NCBI GenBank assembly: GCA_904066235.2
Contig: CAJFCV020000006.1
Location: 11,284,001-11,348,000 of the forward strand
Length of the DNA stretch: 64,000 nt
Origin: Bursaphelenchus xylophilus
Lineage: Eukaryota > Nematoda > Chromadorea > Rhabditida > Aphelenchoididae
Direction of reading: 5' to 3'
Under the pieces are notes generated by a model that did no database searches, was not told where the DNA came from, and saw only the letters and a program-made list of their open reading frames with translations. This document shows positions 39,345 through 49,700 of the stretch, one piece after another; within the stretch, counting starts at the first letter, position 1; the number at the start of each line of letters is the position of its first letter. Position numbers and translations under genes: made by a program.

Positions 39345-41784
39345 TGCCCACTTTTCCTCTTCTTTCCTTGACCATGGGTTGACATCGATAGGGTTCTTCT
39401 GTGACTGGAGGGTTCGGATTGGGTACATCAGGGCAAGAGCACGTCATGAGGGAGTCCGGATATTCATCTTCGAATGGCTGTCCATGTGAAGGTTCTAAGC
39501 CCAGGAATTTGAGTTTGCATCGGGTGCGTTGTTCCATCGGCAATTCATTCAGTAGAAAATGACATCCAGAGAGCGATGGGGAAGAGTGGGGAGTTTCGGA
39601 TGGAGTGTGATAGGGGGAATCGGGTTGAGGAAGATTCGTGAACCCAATATTGACCAGCGGCAATACCTGCCCTCGATCCACAATTTTCTTACGACGCCAT
39701 TTACGATGACGAACATGGGGAACCATAACGAGATCAGATGGATTTCCAATATTCAGAGAGGAGTCTTGGGGAATGGAGGAAGATTTTTTCGACGAAATCA
39801 CAGCGTTTCTCGAACCAAATACGATAGGGGGTGTTACTATAGAAGACGATACTATTGGGCACGAAACGATACGAGACGAGACAATAGGCGATACGATAGA
39901 GTCCGAGACGATAGAGGGTGTTACAATAGACGATACGAGAGGACACGAAACGATAGGAGACGATATAATTGAAGGCGAGGCGATAGACGATGCGATAGGA
40001 TTCGATACGATAGGGTGCGAAACGATAAGGGAAGGCAATTGCGGAATTTCTTGGTGTCCATTCAACCGAAAGCTTCTCATGGGTATCTCTGGAGTAACTG
40101 ATTCGACTGGGTTTGACCTCGGGAAACGAGAAAGTGCTGGATTCGGAGTAGGGTTCACGGAACTCACAGGGGTTTCAGGATGGGAATTGGCGTTTGATTC
40201 GCTTGGAGGAAACAATTTACCGCAGAGAGAAACATGATGTCGACCGTTGCAATTCGAGCACCGAGAATGAAAGCACTGAGCAACTATATGACCACGTTGG
40301 AGACAAAGAAGGCAGAGCCTATTCTCACGAACAATCCGTTGACGAGAATCGAAATCTTGGACAATCTGACAGCTTGCAGAGTCGTGAGACTGGGAACAGA
40401 AGGCACAAGAAGCAAGAGTCATACTAGGATTAGAATTGAAGACACTGGTATTGTTAGACCGAGATTGGGGAAAAGAACGAGTATCAGGACTGGCGGAATT
40501 GAACAGGGCTCGAGGTTCGAAATTCGAATGATTGAGGAACTCACAAGTCTCTCGACGATCAGAAACATCTCCCGCTCGGAAAAGCAACTTCTCACGGGTT
40601 CTAACGATGATCCCTAATTCATTGATGACATTCTTGACGGTAGCCTTTTGACCTGAACGATCGAAAGAAGCAACTATGGACTCATGAATATTGAAGGGAA
40701 GGGAATCGAACAGACAAGAGAGAAAGAGACGTTCTTGGGCTTCGGAAGTTGAGGAAAGGAGGCAGACACTCATATCACGCAGCTGATAATACCACGATGT
40801 CAATTCTTGATGGGTACGAGGAACCGAAAGCCTTTTATCTTTGAGGATCTTTATCAACCGGTCAACTTGATCTTCGGAGTCGCCGTATCTATCCTGGAGG
40901 GACTTCAACATGATGGCTAAGCTACCTGCCCGAATCGGAATGGATTGAATGCTTGTCAACGGTTCACCGATAAGATTGGAAACGAGAAATCCTATGCGAG
41001 TGGTCTCGGGGTAATCTTTGTTGTAGTCGAGGATCTCATTTAGCAAGGCGAAAAACATGGGGAATTCATCTTTTCGACCAGTGAAACGGGGAACTTTGGC
41101 CTTTGCCAGATCGATACCTAATCGCTTCGGCGGAGAATTCATGGGAGGAGGAAAACCTAACGGAAGAATTGGGGAAGAAGAGAAAGCCGGAACGAGATTT
41201 GAGGGCCTTGGAGGGGTAACGGGAGAAACGGTTTCTAACTTGTGGTCGTTTCGTGGATTCATGGATTCTTCAAGATCAGCAATTTTTTCCTTACAACTAT
41301 TGCTCCAATACTTAATTATTGCTGACATAATAGGTCTCTCAATAGATGACAAGAAGGTATTCAAAGACTCGTTAGAAACGTTGTTGGAGTAACAGATATC
41401 ACTGAGTTCTCCTAGGAGGGTATTTGCTTGTTTCTCGAATCGACGGAGCTCACTCAACACTAATTTCAAACGATCAAGGGTCACCCGAGGGGAAATAGTG
41501 GGGTCATTTATCTGGTTGAGAGGTCGGGATAAGTCTTCGAGGATATCTGAGAGGGTAGTGCCATAGTTTACATGAATCTTGCGGCATATTTGAATGAGAT
41601 CTTGGGAAACTGCTGTTCTACCTAGGTCCTTAAATGTATCTCGATCACGAGCGTCATTGGTCGGTTGATCGCCGTATTGACGTAGATAGTCAAGATGGAG
41701 CTGCCACGCATTTCGAGAGAACAATGGGGAGGATAGAATGTCGGCACTAGTTAAATGGATAGAGTCGAAGGAAGAATGGTTCAT
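39295..41784 (-). CDS. BEL/Pao-type Gag polyprotein (829 residues)
   Basis: One uninterrupted frame starts with ATG at 41784 and stops at 39295 inside the 3' LTR. Residues about 225-395 (AKVPRFTGRKDEFPMFFALL onward) match the pattern of the DUF1759 gag domain common in BEL/Pao elements. Residues about 455-520 hold three zinc-knuckle-like motifs: CAFCSQSHDSASC, CLLCLQRGHIVAQC and CSNCNGRHHVSLC. Residues about 585-660 are a repetitive stretch of Ile-Val-Ser units. The C-terminal third is Pro/Ser-rich with a cluster of Arg/Lys (HVRHRKWRRKKIVDRG). Gag should form the particle and bind RNA; replication functions must be supplied by another element. The frame is intact and AT/GC use differs from the flanking AT-rich DNA. 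Confidence 0.88.
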   Translation of the reverse strand: MNHSSFDSIHLTSADILSSPLFSRNAWQLHLDYLRQYGDQPTNDARDRDTFKDLGRTAVSQDLIQICRKIHVNYGTTLSDILEDLSRPLNQINDPTISPRVTLDRLKLVLSELRRFEKQANTLLGELSDICYSNNVSNESLNTFLSSIERPIMSAIIKYWSNSCKEKIADLEESMNPRNDHKLETVSPVTPPRPSNLVPAFSSSPILPLGFPPPMNSPPKRLGIDLAKAKVPRFTGRKDEFPMFFALLNEILDYNKDYPETTRIGFLVSNLIGEPLTSIQSIPIRAGSLAIMLKSLQDRYGDSEDQVDRLIKILKDKRLSVPRTHQELTSWYYQLRDMSVCLLSSTSEAQERLFLSCLFDSLPFNIHESIVASFDRSGQKATVKNVINELGIIVRTREKLLFRAGDVSDRRETCEFLNHSNFEPRALFNSASPDTRSFPQSRSNNTSVFNSNPSMTLASCAFCSQSHDSASCQIVQDFDSRQRIVRENRLCLLCLQRGHIVAQCFHSRCSNCNGRHHVSLCGKLFPPSESNANSHPETPVSSVNPTPNPALSRFPRSNPVESVTPEIPMRSFRLNGHQEIPQLPSLIVSHPIVSNPIASSIASPSIISSPIVSCPLVSSIVTPSIVSDSIVSPIVSSRIVSCPIVSSSIVTPPIVFGSRNAVISSKKSSSIPQDSSLNIGNPSDLVMVPHVRHRKWRRKKIVDRGQVLPLVNIGFTNLPQPDSPYHTPSETPHSSPSLSGCHFLLNELPMEQRTRCKLKFLGLEPSHGQPFEDEYPDSLMTCSCPDVPNPNPPVTEEPYRCQPMVKERRGKVGMLATSLKPPILSHKFA
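39345..39372 (-). other. Candidate polypurine tract
   Basis: On the minus strand AAGGAAAGAAGAGGAAAAG lies a few bases before the 3' LTR, the usual place for the plus-strand primer. It also encodes the Lys/Arg-rich MVKERRGKVG part of Gag. Confidence 0.6.
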
Positions 41785-42172
41785 GGTCTGATAAAAGGCC
41801 TAGAGGGAGCAACAATCGAATAAGTTTGTGGGGAATCCGGGAAAATTAAAAGAGATGGTCCAGTCGGGGAAAATTGACTTGGAGAAAGGAAACAAGAGGA
41901 GCCTAGAGACTTTACTAGGGGGAAAACGATAAACGATAGGAAACGAGAAAATCGATAGGACGATAGGAAAACAAGAATTCACCTAGAACCTAATTTCTAG
42001 TGTAGAGAAGGGAACGAGAGAGCACGATTTACCTAGGGTAACCTGCCCTGGCTCACACCGAACACAGGGAGGGGCCGGGGAAGGGGGAACTGAAAGACAG
42101 ACACCGGGTGGCCAATCCGGTGGTAGACAAAAAATACGATAACGATACCTTTATTGCTCCAAGGAAAACGAC

Positions 42173-42206
42173 GATGAGGCCCGGTTTCGATCAGGCGAGC
42201 ACCCCA
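42173..42206 (-). other. Candidate primer-binding site next to the 5' LTR
   Basis: Directly inside the 5' LTR the minus strand reads TGGGGTGCTCGCCTGATCG. It starts with TGG, complementary to a tRNA CCA end. The tRNA could not be identified with confidence. Confidence 0.5.
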
Positions 42207-42394
42207 TATAAACGAATTAGACAATAGGTAGACGATTTATTGGGCAATACACGAGAAACACACACAACCGCACGCTAAGGAGCGCGAGACACCGACTTCT
42301 GAGAATAGGGGAAATTGGTCTTATGAAGACTTCGTCCTTTGAATCTATGCAAATTTGTGGGAAAGAATTGGCGGTTTCAATGAAGTCGCCAACA
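42207..42394 (-). repeat. 5' LTR of the gag-only element
   Basis: 188 bp, 187 of which match the other LTR. The region 41785-42206 between it and gag is a non-coding leader. Confidence 0.9.
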
Positions 42395-42399
42395 AGTAG

Positions 42400-43240
42400 A
42401 CCAATTCCTCTTCACGGGTGTCTCATATAATCGTCCACACGTCGTTCCTCTCCACCAACCTCCTTCCTCCACCAATTCAAATCTCCGACTTCTCTCCAAA
42501 CTCCTGACTCTCCACTTCCACAGATTCTCCTCCGCCCGTTTCTCTCTCACAGTAGGCGGCGCATTGTCGTTGCGGGACCAAATGTGGGTCTGGATTCGCC
42601 TGCAAAGCGTCAGCTAAAATGTTCAAGAGTTGATATGGGGCCTTGTTGAAAGCGTGCGCCAAATTTAAAAAAATCTTAGCGTCGAACTTGGAGTACCTCT
42701 CTTGTAAGCAATGTCGTTCGATTTATACAGTATGTCTGTATGTCTGACTTTTACAAAATATCAACTGTGAACCTAGAATGTGCTGAAAATTCCAGGCATT
42801 TGAATACCAAAAAGTTGAGTCTTCTCTCTTTGAGAAGCCGATCCTTTGACGTCTAATTTGTCACCTCATGGTAGCTTTGGCCTTATCAAAACCTCTTGTT
42901 ACATTTAAATATCCGTATTTAACCCTGTTGAACCGAAAATCAAAAAACAGCAGTTGTAACAACCCAAGCTCAAGTACTCCGCTGTTCACATACGCGTGTA
43001 TATGCAGATACGAACATCTTAACCCCAAGCCCAAAAAAATGCTCCAGCATTGGCAACAAAGGTTTGTAACGTCTTCTCCCACGCAGCTGTATGTAAAACT
43101 TGATAAAATTGAAGTTTGTGACGTATTTTTTACTTGCTAAAAAATTTGAAGCTATAAAATGTTAATGAAATTTTAATTCCTCTCAAAACATTCCACACGA
43201 ACACAAGGAACTTAAAATTTTGTGTCATTGCTTTAATTAA
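42400..43240. other. Intergenic with a Tc5-like fragment
   Basis: A Tc5-like right end (ATCTTAGCGTCGAACTTGGAGTACC) lies at about 42670-42705. The rest is not recognised. 'ttattgactttaattaaatgg' immediately precedes the receptor gene start. Confidence 0.4.
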
Positions 43241-45305
43241 ATGGAGATCACAGTGGGCTTGATAAATGATGTATTTGCCATGGCAGTCGGATTACTAGCC
43301 AATTCGTTTTTACTCTACCTTATAACTTGGCGAACACCGGTCCAATTGAAGGGATATTCGAGGGTGTTGCGGGTCCATGCGATAAATGATATCGCCTACA
43401 GTTTCGTCTTCATTTTCACTACCATCGTAAGTGCTGGGAAACTTTTTTTATGGCTGCAACTGACAAGGGAAGTACCTCAAGTGCGACGCTCAAATTTTCT
43501 CTAGATTTTGCACACACGTCTATAAATTTGGCACACATATCGGCTATAGGCCACATATCAAATCGTGAAAATTTCAGCTCGCAATTTGCAGGAAGGGCCG
43601 AGATATTGAACGATCTTTGCGGCCGAGAGAGTACACTAAACGTGGAGAGCGGTCAGAAAAAAAAACGCTTTTTGGCCATAACTTCGCTAGTTTCGGCAGA
43701 AAAAATTGATTTTTTTGTGGAAAAATTACTCTTTACGGTGGAAATAACCGTATAAATTTTAATGCCGAAAATCGAAAAAAAAATTTGAATTCTTGCCAAT
43801 TTTCGATCGAAAAATCTCGATGGTTTCTGCAAAGCGCGAGCTAGGATTACCGCATATACTTCAAAAATTCTTCATTCTAAATTTGTGCCAAGTTTCATCA
43901 AAATCCGAGCGTCGCACTTGGAGTACTTCCCTTGTGAGCTAAAATTGATTTCTTTTACTTTCAGGAGGCCTTTTCCTACTCCGGCAATCTCTATCTTGTA
44001 TTTTGCGGGATAAACCGGCATTACAACGTGGAACAGACAAGAATATTGATCAGTATTTTCTTCTGGACACTAATGCTTGAGCTATGTCTTACTCCCATCG
44101 ACTTTTATTACCGCTACCAAACGATCTGCCTGAACAAAACCTTATCCAACCGAAGATTGTATTCCATAGTAGCGTTCGTCTACAGCATCACCTTCGTTCA
44201 CGCCTTTCCTGTTTATCAATCGTTTGCCAAATATGGCCCAGCGAATGATACGAGGATCGCGGCTGAAGCTCTTTGGAAATTGGAGGAGTTTGAGGACAAA
44301 CCATCGTTTTCTTATAATTCTTATGTATGTACTGGAACGCTACATAAATATCAAGCAAACCCTTTTTCAGCGCGACATTATGTCCTATGTCAACTTGCTT
44401 ACGCTGATGACGATGTTCGCTGTTGGATATTTTGTAATCTTTTGGGCGTATATAAGAATTCATACAACTGTAAAGAAGCATGTAAATTACAATCAATTCT
44501 CAGCACTAGCTTCAATGGAGCAGCAGATCAACAAAGTCATCTTGGTACAGGTAAGGGGTTGTTGCGCAAGAGAAACGCTCTTTTAAACAATGAAATTTAT
44601 TGTGTGTATACATATATCATTCTGTCAGGGCTAGCCACTGGGAATTTGTTTCTCATCTACGAGGCGTCAAATTTCTCAGCGAAACATCCACGTTATTTTC
44701 CCGACAGACTGATATTACGCTGTTTAAAAATACGCCGACTTTAAAAATACAGTGACGGACGTGATCGAGTGGAAAAAAACGTACCATTTTGCATCCGGGA
44801 AGTATCAAAAATGTGGCAAAATGTCTCCCTCTCCAACTAAAAAACTCCGTTTTGAAGGGCGTGCCCTTTCCCTCACAAAAAGAGCGGGATCGCTTTTGAA
44901 ATCTGAGTTTTTTCATCTGGAGACGGAAGCATTTTCCTATATTTTTGACACTTTCCGGATGCAAAATGGTATGTCTTTGCCACGTATCCAGTCGCCTTGC
45001 AAGAGTTTTTCAGCAATTTTCAGATGATTGTCCCGTTCTTCGGCAATGGAATTCCCGTTTCTGTGGTCTCCGTGACCTCCATGCTTCATATTGACTTCCA
45101 TCAATTCTCGATTTTCTACCACATCTCGGTCGGCTGGATCGCGGCCCTCAAGCCATTGATTACAATCAGCTTGATCCCGAGTTATCGGCGGAGAATCTAC
45201 GAGATATTGGGATTACGGGAGTCAGTCGGAAAGTCGAAAACAGCCGCAATTGGATCAACCATTGGCATGATCACAACAATCACTTCGAACTTGGCAACGG
45301 AATAG
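43241..45305 (+). CDS. Nematode chemoreceptor-type GPCR (Str/Srd-like)
   Basis: Exons 43241-43426, 43965-44324, 44371-44550 and 45024-45305 are all phase 0 and encode 335 residues starting MEITVGLINDVFAMAVGLLA. Hydrophobic segments suit seven membrane helices: GLLANSFLLYLITW, AYSFVFIFTTI, ISIFFWTLMLELCLTPIDF, YSIVAFVYSITFVHAFP, TLMTMFAVGYFVIFWAYIRI, FFGNGIPVSVVSVTSM and a last helix ending ALKPLITISLIPSYRRRI. The final helix with Pro and the SYRRRI end matches the (N)PxxTIxFxxPYRxxI pattern of Str-superfamily receptors. The second intron is only 46 bp. Such receptors act in cilia of sensory neurons; the ligand is unknown. Intron 1 carries a Tc5-like MITE and intron 3 two further elements. Confidence 0.82.
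43464..43934. mobile_element. Tc5-like MITE with TGA duplication
   Basis: A complete 471-bp copy runs from CAAGGGAAGTACCTCAAGTG to CACTTGGAGTACTTCCCTTG. It is flanked by TGA (43461-43463, 43935-43937), matching TNA. Intron 1 of the GPCR gene. Confidence 0.85.
44617..44714. repeat. PAL-type MITE, short copy
   Basis: Left end CATTCTGTCAGGG is degraded; right end GTTATTTTCCCGACAGACTGA is intact. Intron 3 of the GPCR gene. Confidence 0.6.
44752..44995. mobile_element. CAGTGACGG-family element
   Basis: Starts CAGTGACGGACGTGATCGAG after TA. Inside, TTTTGCATCCGGGAAGTATC pairs with GACACTTTCCGGATGCAAAA. The right end is degraded (CCACGTATCCAGTCG). Intron 3 of the GPCR gene. Confidence 0.75.
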
Positions 45306-45341
45306 ATTATATATTGTACACATATAGTATGTATTATATAT

Positions 45342-45499
45342 CAGTCTGTCGGGAAAATAATGAGCACGCTGTTGCATCAAAAATCGCATCGTCGCAGGGA
45401 AAATGAATTGTGTCGCGGCAAAATTAAATTGCTTTTCACTTCAACAAACGCGATTGGCGCAGCGACATTGTGCTCATTATTTTCCCGACAGACTGATAA
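45342..45499. mobile_element. PAL1 MITE
   Basis: Ends TCAGTCTGTCGGGAAAATAA and CATTATTTTCCCGACAGACTGA, flanked by TA. It lies 37 bp downstream of the GPCR stop codon. Confidence 0.85.
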
Positions 45500-45539
45500 T
45501 GTTCTCACAAAATACGAATAAAACAGTCTTTGGTTATAA

Positions 45540-45726
45540 ACTACATATTTTCATGGCCGAAAGAAATGTCATTCCGCCGTATGCAGATATTGTCCACAAG
45601 CACGCTGTCGGTAAGACGATAAGAATGGGTTCACGGAGGATATGCCAAAAATGTAGGGAGAAAAAAAAACAAATTATGGCATATACACAGGATAGAAAGT
45701 ATAAAACAGAAAACAGCGGCGACTAA
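45540..45726 (+). pseudogene. Zinc-ribbon-like coding remnant, possibly of a transposase
   Basis: An open stretch reads MAERNVIPPYADIVHKHAVG and KTIRMGSRRICQKCREKKKQ to a stop at 45724. The basic CxxC pattern resembles the cysteine-rich C-terminus of some DDE transposases, but only one CxxC is left. A more decayed relative is at 38610-38845. Its origin is uncertain. Confidence 0.35.
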
Positions 45727-46000
45727 GTTCAAATTCACGGTGCACTGCGACCTCTCAATTTTCAAAACAATCGTTTTGGAAAGGGCAATCAAAAGCACAG
45801 TGCTCTTTTTCACACCTCGCCAAATTTTTGTCGCGCGACACCAAAGCAGACTGCATAAGCCGCAAAAACGTGTCAAGACTTTGCAAATTCTACGGACTTT
45901 ATGACGGCGACTCGTCGTTATTTTCCCGACGGACTGATACCTACGAGGCCTGGGAAAGCCGCTGATACTGGCTTGGCGAGGACTCACAATGCGACCACTT
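45727..46000. repeat. Mosaic with PAL2-type right end
   Basis: GCACAGTGCTC and CACGGTGCAC palindromes lie near 45740-45800. A right end CGTTATTTTCCCGACGGACTGA closes near 45938. Confidence 0.45.
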
Positions 46001-46129
46001 TTTCTATTATTTTTAGCTATTTCTAGCCTTTGCTTTCTGGCCTTTGGGCGATTGTAACATAGAAAAGACTAAAAGCTGCTCAAAAAAAGATCCGTAAGTC
46101 TTACCTAGATGTTATTGAAGTAACACATG

Positions 46130-46410
46130 CAAAATACCTCAAAATAAGTGACAAACTATCCTAAGAACTGACCAATCTTATAAATTCTATTAACTAGGCC
46201 ATCTCCTAGCCTCCTCCATGCATACAACGACAAATCGAGGCAATCCAAAGTATCATCGACAGGCTATCGTTCTATCGAAGAGTCGTAGCCCACATAAGTT
46301 AGAGGAAAGCCCCGATGATATATCCCAAAAATCCCCATTTCCAAACACACCAAAAGACGGTTCGAACTCAAACTTACCTTGAATTGGTAAAAACATATAC
46401 AAAAAGGATT
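46130..46410 (+). repeat. Dispersed repeat shared with 2283-2440 and 62085-62350
   Basis: AAAATACCTCAAAATAAGTG, 'atctcctagcctcctccatgcatacaacgacaaatcgag', 'gaaagccccgatgata' and 'caaaagacggttcg' recur in order in the copy at 62085-62350. Confidence 0.7.
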
Positions 46411-46723
46411 ATTTCCCCTTCTCTCCTCTATAGTACGCTTTTTCAAACCACGTGTTACATTGCAATATACGCATTTCCGCGTACAGCCTTTTCCGATCTC
46501 TGGCGCGTGACCTCTCGCTGCAACACCGGTATAATATCCATTCGAGGGTGGATGACGCACCCAGTATAACATATGTAGTCTGAGGACGGTACTTCCGCCA
46601 CGTTCGTGACTTGGAGTCGGCCTCAAACAAACACTGAAATACAATCTGAAGTGGTCCTCGGTGTGGACTCTAATTTGACTAGCAAGCAGTTTGAAATGTG
46701 TTGACGAATGGCTTTTACGAACT

Positions 46724-49700
46724 ATGGCAAGTTTGAACATAACGAAATTTTCACAGTACGTCCATTATTGGAAGCGCGATAACCGGCCCGAGCTGAACGT
46801 CCTGTTCCCCAATTATTTCCCCTACATCAATGAGGAGTGTTTGCGCGGCAGCAGCAATACCATGGCGTATCGCTGCGGGCTGCCCGGACTGATGTACGAG
46901 GTAGGCTTAAGGAGGATTGTGAGAGAAAAGCAAGCTAATTTTAGATCATGAAGGTCATAGCGAAAGGGATTAATTATCAGTTGGTGATCAAGTTGCATGA
47001 CAATACGAATGTCTCACACTCAAGACTGTGGCGATTGCTGGAGCCGGGCGTGTACGACACAATTGCGTATCCACTTCAGCTTTCGGAATCTCATGCCCGA
47101 TTGACCGACATCTCGGCGTCTTTGTATCAGGTAGGCCCATTTCTAACACTGTAAAAACTATGAAGACGGATGCAAACTCTATCCCGTTTTGTTCTGACAA
47201 TTTCCTTCATTTTTTCAAGATTAGTACTAACACAGGGAAGGCTTCTACGTGATGTTGTCCTTTTTTTGCTATTCTGTCTACAGTGACGGACCTGCTCAAG
47301 TGGCAAAAAATGTTCCATTTTGCATCCGGGAAGTATAAAAAATGTGGCAAAATACCTTTCTCTCCAAGGTGAAAAAAACTCTGCTTTCAAAAGCACGCTT
47401 TTTTGCGAGGGAAAGGAGGTGCACGTCAAACTGAGATAAGCTAAAACAGTTCGGTGAATGGATTGGCAATTTGCCAAAAAAAGACGCGAAAAGACGTTTT
47501 GTCGGCGCAGAAAGGGGGAATTTTTGGGGCGAGAGAGTACGTTTTTGCGTGTCTTTTCTCTGTATTCTCTGTAAAATAAAGACGAAGTGTGAAAAACCGA
47601 CAGCGAAGAGTCTATTCCGGTCCTCAGTTTGACGTGAGGCGCTCTTCAAAACGGGGTTTTTTCACTTGAAGAGGGAGGCATTTGGCTGCATTTTTGATAC
47701 TTCCCGGATACAAAATTGTACGTTTTTTTGCCATTTATTTTTTTTTGTTATCTGGCTTCTTTCGGAAGAGGCTTCGTGGACGAAATTGGTCTCAAAAATC
47801 AAAAAAAAAATGATAAAACATCAGATCCGTCACAGTATTAGTAAACCCCGATTTCGTCATTCCAGGTCGAATCGTACATCCTGATCCGCTCCGAAGAGAA
47901 GAGGGACAGCTGGTGGAACTTGTTCAAGGTCTACGACAACGCCAGTTGGTGGATGATAGCCCTCATTTCCATCGTCCAAGCCATCTTTATCTGGTTCGTG
48001 CAACGGGTTGAACTGAAGGCGTTGATGAGAGAAAATGTCAAAGTTTCAGAGGTGCGTTTACCCTTTGGTATTTATTCAAAAATCAGGGCGATAGACACAA
48101 GATTTAAATGTTATTGCGTACTGTTGTTTCGAGTATATCATTGAGGCCATTGACATTCGATACTGGATTGGGTTGCAAACGAGGAAGATATGAGCAATGC
48201 AGTTTACTATACACGCTTTTCGAAAAGTGCATATATCAGTCTGTCGGGAAAATAATGAGCACTCTGTCGAACCGAAACATATTTTTTCACATAACTGAAT
48301 GAAATTCCAAAACCGCAAGTTTTACCTTTTTTGGAGCCAAATTGCGCCCGTACCAAGCCGAACACTTCTATATTACACTAGGCACTAATAAATAATAAAG
48401 TGAATTAGAGATGTCGGAGTGAACTAACGTGAGCCATGCCGTTCGAAACATAACAGAATGAAATTTCAAAACCCCAAGTTTCACTTTTTTTGGAGCCGAA
48501 CTGCGCCCGTACCAGGCCGAACACTTTGATATTACACTAGGCACTAATAAAAAATAAAGTGAATTAGAGATGTCGGAGTGAACTGACGAGACCTATACCG
48601 TTCGAAACATAACAGAATGAAATTTCAAAACCCCAAGTTTCACCTTTTTTGGAGCCAAATTGCGCCCGTACCAGGCCGAATACTTTGATATTACACTAGG
48701 CACTAATAAAAAATAAAGTGAATTAGAGATGTCGGAGTGAACTGACGTGACCTATACCGGTCGAAACATAACAGAAGGAAATTTCAAAATCCCAAGTTTC
48801 ACCTTTTTTGGAGCCAAATTGCGCCCGTAGGAGGCCGAACACTTTTATATTACACTAGTCAATAATAAAAAATAAAGTGAATTAGAGATGTCGGAGTGAA
48901 CTGACGGGACCTATACCGTTCGAAACATAACAGAATGATATTTCAAAACCCTAAGTTTCACCTTTTTTGGAGCCAAATTGCGCCCGTAACAGGCCAAACA
49001 CTTTTATATTACACTAGGCACTAGTAAAAAATAAAGTGAATTAGAGATGTCGGAGTGAACTGACGGGACCTATACCGTTCGAAACATAACAGAATTATAT
49101 TTCAAAACCCCAAGTTTCACCTTTTTTGGAGCCAAATTGCGCCCGTAACAGGCCGAACACTCTGATATTACACCAGGCACTAATAAAAAATAAAGTGAAT
49201 TAGAGATGTCGGAGTGAATTGACCTGACCTACACTGTTCGAAACATAACAGAATGAAATTTCAAAACCCCAAGTTTCACCTTCTTTGGAGCCAAATTGCG
49301 CCCGTAACAGGCCAAACACTTTTATATTACACTAGGCACTAATAAAAAATAAAGTGAATTAGAGATGTCGGAGTGAACTGAGGAGACCTATACCGTTCGA
49401 AACATAACAGAATGAAATTTCAAAACCCCAAGTTTCACCTTCTTTGGAGCCAAATTGCGCCCGTAACAGGCCGAACACTCTGATATTACACCAGGCACTA
49501 ATAAAAAATAAAGTGAATTAGAGATGTCGGAGTGAATTGACCTGACCTACACTGTTCGAAACATAACAGAAGGAAATTTCAAAATCCCAAGTTTCACCTT
49601 TTTTGGAGCCAAATTGCGCCCGTAACAGGCCAAACACTTTTATATTACACTAGGCACTAATAAAAAATAAAGTGAATTAGAGATGTCGGAGTGAACTGAG

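Larger units (their letters stand above)
39157..42394 (-). mobile_element. Gag-only BEL/Pao-type LTR retrotransposon
   Basis: Two 188-bp direct repeats, differing at one base, bound a 3.2-kb unit. AGTAG is duplicated at 39152-39156 and 42395-42399. Read on the minus strand the LTR opens TGTTGGCGACTTCATTG. The single large reading frame is a gag; there is no protease, reverse transcriptase or integrase. The element is therefore non-autonomous and, from the near-identical LTRs, recent. A 5-bp duplication and a DUF1759-like gag fit BEL/Pao. Confidence 0.9.

Noticed and set aside
39559..40617. Long plus-strand open frames over the gag region
   Set aside because: They are antisense to the 829-codon Gag frame, which has domain support.
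42173..42206. tRNA-like text (GGTTTCGATC) near the 5' LTR
   Set aside because: It cannot fold as a whole tRNA; its place next to the LTR explains it as a primer-binding site.
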